DNA of 64,000 nucleotides, from assembly GCA_024180945.1 (NCBI GenBank), contig JAKSGN010000041.1, forward strand, positions 682,001-746,000, in the 5' to 3' direction. Position 1 is the stretch's first letter. Each line of letters starts with the position of its first letter. The notes below the pieces were generated by a model. That model was not told the origin of the DNA. It searched no databases and worked only from the letters and a program-made list of their open reading frames with translations. Made by a program: the position numbers and the translations under genes. Source of the stretch: Macrophomina tecta. Taxonomy: Eukaryota; Ascomycota; Dothideomycetes; Botryosphaeriales; Botryosphaeriaceae. This document shows, one piece after another, positions 56,643 to 64,000 of the stretch.

Positions 56643-58545
56643 TGCGCCCGCGGCCCGCCCTCATTCGCCCGCCGCTATTGACACTGCGCTGACTTTCTGC
56701 CACGGGCTATAGCACTCCCCTTCATTCTGCATGACTCGACGCGCCATGCCAAAAGAGCCGTCCGTTCCTGGGTCCACCGCGACCGTCAGGCTGAGCGCTT
56801 GCCCTGTCGACCCTTAGCGCCGCTGACCCTTCCTCCGCTACATCGCGATGTGCCTGGCGAAAAAAAAAAATTAAAAAAAAAAAAAAACTCGCCCGCAAGC
56901 GCTAACAGTAGTGGGCCACTACCAATTGCAATTGAAACAGCGGCCGAGAGGCACACACACCACTTACCTCTGTGGGCCATCATATCCAGGCTACTGCTTC
57001 AGTTCTCTGCGGCATGCTGCCGCCGTCAAACTTCGGGATCGCAATCGTTTGGATGCGGTAGGTGAGCGTTGTTTCGAAAATGTTAGCGAATCTTCTCGCT
57101 GTGCTGCGGGGTATTCTCGCCGCCTGGCGTCTCACAAATATCCGTTCCTTCTTTATGCTTTCCAGGGTGTTTCCGGTAGATGTGTGACGACGGTCGCGGC
57201 GAACCCGGCGACGCATAGAACATTACTGGAAGACTCCAAATGCAGCCACACCTGCAATGCATCCAGATCAGCCCCGGTCCACGGGTTGGCGACCGGCATG
57301 TTGCCGCACCGCCGCCGCAACGCTCCGCCGCTTCATGCGTCCAGGAGTACCAAGCCACGGAACAGCCGATAGGCCCTCCGGAATGTGCATGCTATGTGCG
57401 TCTCGTCAGGGTGGGCGTGGAGCATGCCGTCTTAACTGGATGGTTTGGCAGCGGGCAGTTGGAGCTAGCAGGACCGTGGACATCCCGACCTGCGAGCCGA
57501 AATGCTAGACTGAGGCCCCAGGGACAGTAAGCCGGAAATGCTGTTTTCGCTTCCCAGACGAAGCCAAGCTGACGCAAAGAGTATACTGTATCTGCCTTGA
57601 GTCGTATAAGGTTTGGTCTAGCGCACGCTAAAATTGCCGCAGAACAGAACTCTGCGGCAAGCCCCTTGTGCTGGCGCCTGAGGCACAAAGCCTAGCGTTC
57701 AGGAGAGGGTCTGTCGGTCCGTGGTGGGCTCTGCACAGTGTTTGCTACGAGCATTGGCGGGGACGGAATGCGGCATTCGCACGATGCACGATGCACACAC
57801 ATCCCTGGCCCCTGCAGACGTCTGCGTCTGGGGTGAGCACAAGCTCTCGCCAATCCGCACGGGCCGGCCAGAGAAACTTTAAGAGCCATGCCCGAATGCC
57901 ATAAACCGCCTTGCTGCATCCGAACTGGCTCATGCGAATCCGCGCGGCGGACATGGGTAAACAGGGGCGAGCTTCGGCGAACGAAACGCTGTCCAGGGGT
58001 ACGAGACACACAATAATGACGCCTCATTAACAGGCTACGGCGAGCTGGGAGGGCGCTCAACAACGCGCCGACGGCCGACGAGCTCGACACCGACATGACC
58101 GTAGCTAATTTATTGGTCCTGGCTTGGCGGGGACGTAATGAGCAGTGGGAGCAAGCCATCAGCAGGCGCGCCCCGCCGGCGGAAGCTCTCTCTCCTGGCT
58201 GCATGCAGGGTGTGCGAGTAGACCTGCCGCAGCACGCAGGGCGCTGTGCCCGTGTGCGAGGCGTCCCGAATGCTGTCGAATGAACGGGCGCGCGATGCAG
58301 CGCCTAAAAAAAGAGCGCCGACGTTTGAGGGATCGACTGCGGAGAAGGGCGAAAACGGGCTGAAATTACCTCGAAGGCGCCACTAAAGCTACCCCGGCTG
58401 GTCGAGAAGCTAAGGGACCCAGCCCAGCTACATAAACTCGCCCTCAGCTCCCCTTCTCCGCCTCGTCACCCGTCTGCTATTCAAGCCGCCTCTGTCTCTT
58501 GCAAGCCGCGACATTCGCTTAATCTTATTCCGCAACTCCATCAAG
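56643..58545. promoter_or_regulatory. Long divergent intergenic region with A-rich tract
   Basis: 1.9 kb between the starts of SIR2 and the GPI-protein gene. A runs at 56860-56870 and 56873-56887. Several overlapping ORFs (57692-58204 minus, 56911-57372 plus) show no domain or codon bias. No supportable gene. Confidence 0.4.
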
Positions 58546-59188
58546 ATGCAGTACAAGACGGTCACCCTCCTTGCCTTGGTCTCCTCGGCTGTTGCTTCGC
58601 CGAAGCTTGTCGAGAGGCAGGATAACAACGCCACTCCTACCTCCGTGGACCAGTACGTCTCACTCACTGCTGCAGGCCTCTCTGCCACTCTGCTAACAAC
58701 CTTTCAGGAACTCCATTGCTTCGGTCCTTCTCACCGCTCTGCCGGGCTCGCTCCTTTCGGTTGCTCTCACCAACCAGGCCGCCGTTTCCTCCATCATCGC
58801 CTCTGAGGTTGCTGCTGGCACTCCTCAGCCCTGGATTTCTGCTCTGCCCAGCGACGTCCAGGCCTACCTCTCCGCCGCCGCTGCTGCCGGCGCCAGCGTC
58901 ACTGCTGCTCCGTCTGCCACCCCTACCGGCAACGTCACCTCCGCCGTCTCTTCCATCGTCTCGAGCGTGGCTTCTGGAAACGCTTCTGCCAACGCTACTT
59001 CCAGGGGCTCATCTGCCAGCTCTACTTCCTCCTCTGATGAGAGCAGTACTACGGGCTCTTCCGAGTCCACCGCCAGCCGCAGCGGCAGCAGTGCTACTGC
59101 TTCTTCCACTGGCGGTGCCGCCCTTCCTACTGCTATTGGCGCTGGTCTGGCTGGTATCGTCGGCATTGTCGGCATGCTGGCTCTTTGA
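58546..59188 (+). CDS. Ser/Thr-rich GPI-anchor candidate surface protein
   Basis: Join 58546-58652 and 58708-59188 gives 195 residues. A signal peptide (MQYKTVTLLALVSSAVA) is followed by LVERQ, a likely Kex2-type site. A helical middle (ALPGSLLSVALTNQAAV, PWISALPSDVQAYLSAA) precedes a Ser/Thr/Gly tract that would carry O-glycans. The C terminus is hydrophobic (AIGAGLAGIVGIVGMLAL) after a Gly-Ala region, the usual GPI signal. It is likely tethered to the plasma membrane or cell wall. The middle segment is common in small fungal GPI proteins without assigned function. Confidence 0.82.
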
Positions 59189-60217
59189 ATATGATGAAAA
59201 CATGGAATATGACGTGGGACGTATTCTTATCAAGGTCGCTGGTCCACCCGCGAGGTTCATGTACGAGGTCGTCTGACATATTAATGTAACCCATGGGCTA
59301 CGCAGGTGTCGTTGGAGCATCCATCGGGGTTCGAATATACTATATCTCTCCGGGTTGATAGGTGGATGTTTGCTTGAACTTCACATGTATCTCCTTCAGG
59401 GCTACCAAAATAATACTAATAATTCCGAGTATGTAGTTTGGTCCTTGACCTCGGGAGAGGGGAGGTTTTGATGATTTGCCTCGAACGTGACATGATTTTC
59501 GTGACGCATTCGGTGTTTGTGTTGAGTCAATAGCCACAATCTGTTGAACATCCATCAAAAGGTGCGGGATGGACGATGGCATCATCGAACTGGTAATTGT
59601 ACAATGTCCACTGCGTGATGCATCTCCCGTGAGAATACGTAATGGACCACCCCACGCCCAGCTCCAGACGGATCAAGAGACGCTCGCCTACTTCCGAGAA
59701 TCTAGGTAGAGCAGCGATTTATAAAGCATGCAGCTGCAGCTGCAGCTGCTCGCTGTTAGGCACAGAAAACTTAGTTGTTACCGCCCTGCAGGTGAGCGCG
59801 GACTGCTCTCGTGACCAGAACCACCATCGACAGTTCCTACTCCTCGACTGATTGGCTCATCTGCGATACGCCGATATATTGTTCCCCAATATTCAAGTGG
59901 TATTTCGTGACCTTGCTTTAGATGTACTATGCGGCTCGTGGTGGGACTAGGGTTCGGCTGCCCCACCAGCCCACTTAACGTCATACATGCTGGCGATGTC
60001 ATTCTCGGAAGACCCCAAGGTGCACAACTACGTAAATGCAGCGTAGCTGTCTCCGCACATTAGGGTCCACTAGCACGTCACGTTTCTACAAGGTTCGCTG
60101 GAGGGTTTAATTACAACATGCCCCTCTTCAGATTACCTCTCCCGCGAATATAAATCACGTCGGAATGCTCGCTGCCTAACCGTCTGCAATAACTTTGTTA
60201 GAAGCAGCCGAGATACA
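59189..60217. promoter_or_regulatory. Intergenic region and AKR promoter
   Basis: About 1 kb. A TATA box (tataaat, 60149-60155) lies 63 bp before the AKR ATG. A short AGCTGC repeat sits at 59730-59750. No other gene. Confidence 0.5.
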
Positions 60218-61417
60218 ATGCCTACCAACTTCAAGCTCAACACCGGTGCAGAGATCCCCGCCATCGGCTTCGGGACCTGGCAGGACGCCGACTCGCAGGA
60301 GCCAGCTGTCCTGCACGCCCTCAAGTCCGGCTACAGACACATTGACACTGCCCGGATGTAGGCTCGCCATGCTTTTCCATCCTGTACTTCTCTGACAGCC
60401 GATAAACAGTTACGGAACCGAGCCTGCTGTCGGCAGCGCCATCAAGAAGTCCGGCGTCCCGCGAGACCAGATCTTTCTCACCACCAAGCTCTGGAATAAC
60501 TCGCACCATCCTGATGACGTTGAGAAGGCGCTCGATGCTTCTCTGAAGGATCTGGGAACCGACTATGTGGATCTCTACCTCATTCACTGGCCCGTCGCCT
60601 TCGCTCGCGGCGATGAATTGTTCCCGAAGGACAGCAATGGTAGGCTCATCAATGCTAAGAACAATCGCTTTGCATTTATTGACACATCTTGCAGGAAAAC
60701 CGAAGACCGAGGACATCGACTACGTGGACACTTACCGCGCGCTGGAAAAGGTCTACAAGAAGGGAAAGGCCAAGGCGATTGGGTAAGCACTCGGAGTGTG
60801 CCACCATCCAAAAAGGAGTTTGCTCACCAGTGGTACAGTATTTCCAACTTCGGCAAGGCGGAGGTGGAACGTGTTCTGAAGGAGGCCGAAGTGGTAAGCT
60901 CAGATGGCCCGTCCTTGCCTCCGATTGCCGCTGATAAATGTCTCAAAAAGGTTCCCGCCGTTCACCAAATGGAGTCGCATCCATGGTTGCAGCAACGTGA
61001 CTTCGCCGACTTCCACCGTCAGCATAACAGTAAGTGAATGCCACTCACACGTGCAGGGAGCAAGACTGAGTATGTCTAGTCCACATCACGCACTACTCGC
61101 CTTTCGGAAACCAGAACGAAATCTACGGTTCTGACGTCGGCAAGCTGATCGACGACCCGGTGCTCAACGAGATTGGCAAGAAGTACGGCAAATCTGGCGC
61201 GCAGGTCGCGCTGGCATGGGGAATTGCGCAGGGCCACTCAGTCATCCCGAAGAGCAAGACCCCACACCGGATTGAGGAGAACTTGCAGGGCGATTTCAAG
61301 CTCTCTGACGAAGATGCCAAGACGATCGAATCGATTGATAAGAAGCTGCGGTTCAACGACTCCTCGGCAGACTTCGGCTACGTTTTCTTCAAGGACTTGG
61401 AGGGAAAGCAGAAATAA
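60218..61417 (+). CDS. Aldo-keto reductase (glycerol-dehydrogenase-like)
   Basis: Join 60218-60357, 60410-60639, 60695-60782, 60839-60893, 60951-61029 and 61080-61417 gives 309 residues with six exons, all in phase. It starts [20 protein letters not shown]. Catalytic residues are all present: Asp in GYRHIDTAR, Tyr in IYGTEPAVG, Lys in FLTTKLWNN and His in [10 protein letters not shown]. The NADPH-binding end is [16 protein letters not shown]. The family reduces aldehydes and ketones (glycerol, xylose, other carbonyls). The TATA box and short leader suggest inducible expression. The substrate is not readable from sequence. Confidence 0.93.
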
Positions 61418-61700
61418 GATGACGGTTTGGGCATGATTAGCATGACTTTACGACCTTGTGATAGCTCAATTGATGTTCTTCGATGAGAAAAGGCTATAGA
61501 GCTATACGGCGGCGTCCCGAGTCCCTGTGAGTAAGGTCAGTAGGTCAGAGACCGATGTATACCATGAGGGTGTTCCATTGTAATTCGTGGTTCAATGATG
61601 TCCGACTGTTTGGCAGAACGAGGAGATGATGGAAGGGTTGGAGAGTGTCATCACGTGTTGGTTCTCGGTGGGGGCGCTGCGGGTCCTCCTCGGCAGACGC
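61418..61700. other. Intergenic, AKR to snoRNA host gene
   Basis: Presumed AKR 3' end and promoter of the non-coding host gene. Nothing else recognised. Confidence 0.35.
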
Positions 61701-61883
61701 TAGCGCGTCGCTACCTTAAAATTCCAGCAAGCTGCTTGCACCGTCTTCTTTCTCCAACATCTTCTCGAGGTCGCAAACTCTGCAACACCCGGGGTCCCGG
61801 CGACGCACACTCTCGCGCTCACGCTGCGACCTCAATTCGCCTTGTCTCTCAGTGTAAGTCTCCTCCGCCTCTTCTTTCACCGC

Positions 61884-61979
61884 GTTCAGTGATGATACAT
61901 TCTTATCCATGAACAATCCAACTCCTACACTATCATGAAGGATTCTCCAAGAAAAGCTCTAGAATTACCCTGAAAGCGC
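61884..61979 (+). ncRNA. C/D-box snoRNA, guide for 18S rRNA (SNORD45-like target)
   Basis: C box GTGATGA at 61889-61895 and D box CTGA at 61970-61973. Flanking cgcgtt and aagcgcg can form a terminal stem with one bulge. The 15 nt just before the D box (61955-61969, AGCTCTAGAATTACC) are an exact antisense of the conserved 18S segment GGTAATTCTAGAGCT. The fifth-nucleotide rule points to the second A of GGTAA. From memory this region is the target of human SNORD45-type guides. It sits inside intron 1 of the host gene. Confidence 0.85.
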
Positions 61980-62290
61980 GCACCCTACCTCTTGATATGT
62001 GTTAGGCTGTTTCATAGAACCAATCTGACGTGTCGCAGTATCATGTAGCCCGTTCGTTTCTCAGACTTGATCGCCGAGGCCTACGGCTTGACTACGCAGT
62101 CCTTGAGCATGATACTGTTCACTTCGTCAGCCCGCTCAAATTCGCCACGCTGACTTGACGGCATCGCTGGATTGTGGACTCGAAAGCTAAATGTCGGCTT
62201 TTCGGTCCTGCACCGTCGCCTGCCGTCTACAGTCAACTGGACAGCTTTCAAAAGGTACGCACAGTAATTTTTTTTCTCTATGGACCCCGT

Positions 62291-62390
62291 CCCTGGATGA
62301 TGATCAACCGACAACGGAAAGGCATTCCTCAATCCGAACACATGGTGTCGAATCTGTCAAAAACAAAGTTTCAGCCTTGTCTGACCCAGC
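62291..62390 (+). ncRNA. C/D-box snoRNA, guide for 18S rRNA (snR41-like target)
   Basis: C box ATGATGA at 62297-62303 and D box CTGA at 62381-62384. The flanks CTGG (62293-62296) and CCAG (62386-62389) pair as a terminal stem. The guide AAGTTTCAGCCTTG (62366-62379) is antisense to CAAGGCTGAAACTT of 18S rRNA. The fifth-nucleotide rule gives the first G of that GG. Yeast snR41 serves a G in this segment, as I recall. It lies in intron 2 of the host gene. Confidence 0.85.
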
Positions 62391-62744
62391 ACCTCACAAC
62401 ACGATCCTATTATCATGTTAAGATGTGAGCATCGGCTAACGTCCCATTGCTTAGGTACTACATTCTACTTTCCCACATGCCCGTTCTGCAGGCTCCCGCG
62501 ACACATGAGGAAATTTGAACGAACGGGCGGACAGACTGCATACCTCAGATGGCATCCATCAAAAGCAAGGCGTACAAACCTTGTGGGTGTCATCTTGTGG
62601 GACTGCTTGTTGAGAATTCGTCAGCTGATCCGCAATTGCTTCTACATAACATTCTCACGGTTTGGATGTTTGGAGTAACCGGCTAACGGCCTGGGTGCAG
62701 GTACCTTTTTTTTTTTTTTTTTTGTTCGCACTCCCCACAGGCCA

Positions 62745-62842
62745 TCGTATATGATGATCAATATTCACACTGTTTGATCCTTCTACGTGTAACGAACGTG
62801 GTATGGAAATGAACATTAAACACTGAAAATTCTGATTTAATG
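62745..62842 (+). ncRNA. C/D-box snoRNA copy 1, guides for 25S rRNA
   Basis: C box ATGATGA at 62751-62757 and D box CTGA at 62832-62835. The stretch before D (62820-62831, ACACTGAAAATT) and one near the C box (62761-62772, ATATTCACACTG) are antisense to overlapping parts of the 25S segment GATTTTCAGTGTGAATAC (recalled from yeast). First unit of the 149-bp tandem duplication, inside intron 3. Confidence 0.72.
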
Positions 62843-62893
62843 AGGTATGTGTTCTGAGCTCGATTTTGTTGGCATTGCACTCCCCACAGGCCA

Positions 62894-62991
62894 TCGTATA
62901 TGATGATCAATATTCACACTGTTTGATCCTTCTACGTGTAACGAACGTGGTATGGAAATGAACATTAAACACTGAAAATTCTGATTTAATG
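62894..62991 (+). ncRNA. C/D-box snoRNA copy 2, identical to copy 1
   Basis: C box at 62900-62906 and D box at 62981-62984, exactly 149 bp downstream of copy 1. No base difference seen between the copies. Same guides. Confidence 0.72.
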
Positions 62992-63210
62992 AGGTATGTG
63001 TTCTGAGCTCGATTTTGTTGGCATTGGAAAGAGCTAATTAGTGCTGCAGCCTGATTCACGATGGATTCCTCGCACCTTCATGCGACGTAGTTTCTGTCCT
63101 CGAGCCACCGCTAACTATCTGGTGTGGCAGCAGGTCTTTGACTTCAAGTGCTTCATATGATACCCGCGTAACTAGGTACGTATGCCTCGGAGATGCCGCT
63201 GTCCTCTCTC

Positions 63211-63296
63211 CTTTCCTGATGAGCTCAATTATTTCGCTGTGTTCTTCCTGAGATTCGTCTTTGAAGAAATATCATCACCTTGGAGACCTGAAACTT
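63211..63296 (+). ncRNA. C/D-box snoRNA, guides for 5.8S and 25S rRNA
   Basis: C box core TGATGA at 63217-63222 (preceded by C, not purine), an internal D' box CTGA at 63248-63251 and D box CTGA at 63288-63291. The D' guide (63231-63247) pairs with the 5.8S segment GAAGAACGCAGCGAAAT with one G-U. The D guide TCACCTTGGAGA (63275-63286) is antisense to TCTCCAAGGTGA of 25S rRNA. It lies in intron 4 of the host gene. Confidence 0.78.
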
Positions 63297-63645
63297 CACG
63301 CAAATGATCTGTCTGAACACGTTCCTTCCACGGAGCTGATGCTGACTCGGAACAGAACCACGCTATATACGTATTTATGTAGATGAATGGACGAACTTGA
63401 ATAAGAATAATTCTGAGTGACCCTGACGTAATGTGGTGAGCATGTGTAGCAGTGGCTTGAACGGCTGTTGCTGTCGTTCCTGCTTGTGGCGTGTTGAGGT
63501 GCTCCGCTGTAGAAACGTTCAGAAGAGGGCCGGATCGGCGCGGTGATGAAGGAACTCGACCATCCCGTCGCCGAGCCGTTACGCACGCTCCGAGTACGCA
63601 ACCGCAACATGCGCCTCGACAGCCCATGGCTTTCTTATCCGTACT
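63292..63645. promoter_or_regulatory. Host-gene 3' part and promoter of the PXA gene
   Basis: About 350 bp after the last snoRNA, including the end of intron 4 (63355) and the terminal host exon. It also precedes the ATG at 63646. No other gene recognised. Confidence 0.4.
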
Positions 63646-64000
63646 ATGGAACTCACCCGCCGGGATGTGATCCTCGCCTGTATCGCTGTCTTCATCGCTT
63701 GGGGCTACGTTACCCATTGGGCGCCGTCGCTACGATACGTTCCCCAAGCACTCTTCGCGGGCATCGCCATCACAGTAGCCGGGATCCTCTACCTCCTCCT
63801 CTCGACCTCGCAGCCCCCCGAACATGCCCGTCCTCGCCCCATCCGCCCGCCGCAGCATGTTGCTTTCGTATCCCCACAAGCCTGGAAGGCTGAAACCGCC
63901 TCCCTCAAGAGCAGGTCGCTCTACCGCCGCCAACCGCTGTATCCGCCCTCCTTCGTTATCTCCGATCATCTTGACAGCCTCCTCGACCTGATACTCCGCG
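63646..64000 (+). CDS. PXA-domain (sorting-nexin/MDM1-like) protein, 5' partial
   Basis: Open from ATG 63646 to the window end (118 codons). The N terminus MELTRRDVILACIAVFIAWG and RYVPQALFAGIAITVAGILY form two membrane segments. A basic Pro-rich linker follows, and then LYPPSFVISDHLDSLLDLIL, the start of a PXA domain. This arrangement is that of MDM1/SNX13-like tethers at ER contact sites, which continue with PX and nexin-C domains. Those would lie beyond the window. The assignment rests on the short PXA start. Confidence 0.65.
   Translation, partial: MELTRRDVILACIAVFIAWGYVTHWAPSLRYVPQALFAGIAITVAGILYLLLSTSQPPEHARPRPIRPPQHVAFVSPQAWKAETASLKSRSLYRRQPLYPPSFVISDHLDSLLDLILR

Larger units (their letters stand above)
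62728..63025 (+). repeat. Perfect 149-bp tandem duplication
   Basis: Unit 62728-62876 is followed directly by 62877-63025 with no mismatch found by eye. It begins gcactccccacaggcc and ends gttggcatt. Each unit includes a whole snoRNA. An 18-nt T run (62706-62723) lies just upstream. Confidence 0.92.
61700..63400 (+). ncRNA. Spliced non-coding snoRNA host gene (extent approximate)
   Basis: Four predicted introns each hold C/D-box snoRNA sequence: 61854-62038, 62255-62454, 62701-63049 and 63176-63355. Each has a GT donor and AG acceptor. Branch-like CTGAC or CTAA[CT] precedes the acceptors (for example caatctgacgtgtcgcag). The exons between (62039-62254, 62455-62700, 63050-63175) carry no conserved ORF. 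Three of the introns are 180-200 nt, far longer than protein-gene introns in this window, as expected when each must contain an ~90-nt snoRNA. Fungal and animal hosts of this kind (UHG/GAS5-like) are known. Both transcript ends are guesses. Confidence 0.7.

Noticed and set aside
57692..58204. 170-codon ORF on the minus strand
   Set aside because: GC-driven ORF in an intergenic region, overlapped by ORFs in other frames; no domain.
59326..59340. tRNA B-box-like ggttcgaat
   Set aside because: The last bases do not fit the GGTTCGANTCC pattern, and no cloverleaf can be drawn around it.
62080..62160. Possible extra snoRNA around gcatgatactg ... gctgact in a host exon
   Set aside because: The C box is poor and no terminal stem or rRNA antisense was found.
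63540..63600. C-box-like GTGATGA near the PXA gene start
   Set aside because: No D box at a suitable distance.

Overview
This window is nuclear DNA of a filamentous ascomycete (Pezizomycotina, possibly Dothideomycetes; the class is inference). Genes are close together on both strands. Introns are mostly 50-70 nt with GT-AG ends and CTAAC/CTGAC-like branch points. The protein set is fungal: REI1, NAA15, VPS24, SIR2, a DUF7025-type AAA ATPase, a HET-domain relic and a Tc1 element. I assembled most gene models by hand by joining exons across frames and checking phase at each junction. They are predictions without transcript support.

0-12 kb: metabolic enzymes around one housekeeping gene. In order: an ABM-fold protein (+), a VOC/glyoxalase-fold protein (+), a diverged isopropylmalate-dehydratase-like (LEU1-like) enzyme (-), and, from a shared divergent promoter, a 708-residue in-frame fusion of a pyrroline-5-carboxylate reductase with a zinc-dependent medium-chain dehydrogenase (+). 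Then come REI1 (-), an NTF2/SnoaL-like protein (+) and a class II aldolase (+). The two fused activities are the pair that, in cyanobacterial NosE/NosF, turn 5-hydroxyleucine into 4-methylproline. A LEU1-like neighbour makes a branched-chain or proline-analogue pathway a testable idea, not a demonstrated one.

12-21.5 kb: a gene-poor island of lower GC and decayed sequence. It holds an intact 1.31-kb Tc1/mariner element with 30-bp inverted repeats and TA flanks, a 67-residue secreted Cys/Trp-rich peptide with an internal repeat and a Kex2 site, and a HET-domain pseudogene.

21.5-61.4 kb: mostly conserved genes. AAA ATPase (-), SDR related to lipid/retinol dehydrogenases (+), PPIL3-type cyclophilin (-), arrestin-like protein (+), BRCT protein (+), eight-exon 7-TM protein (-), queuosine-salvage hydrolase QNG1 (-), a fungal protein often labelled CK2 beta-2 (+), NatA subunit NAA15 (+), p23/SBA1 (-), VPS24 (+), signal-peptide agmatinase (-), a membrane protein (-), Fpg/Nei DNA glycosylase (+), SIR2 (-), a GPI-anchor candidate (+) and an aldo-keto reductase (+).

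61.7-63.4 kb: no conserved ORF, but a spliced non-coding host gene with C/D-box snoRNAs in its introns. Guides match 18S rRNA at two sites, 25S rRNA and 5.8S rRNA. One snoRNA lies in a perfect 149-bp tandem duplication. The right edge holds the 5' end of a PXA-domain (sorting-nexin/MDM1-like) gene. No tRNA, rRNA or CRISPR array was seen.
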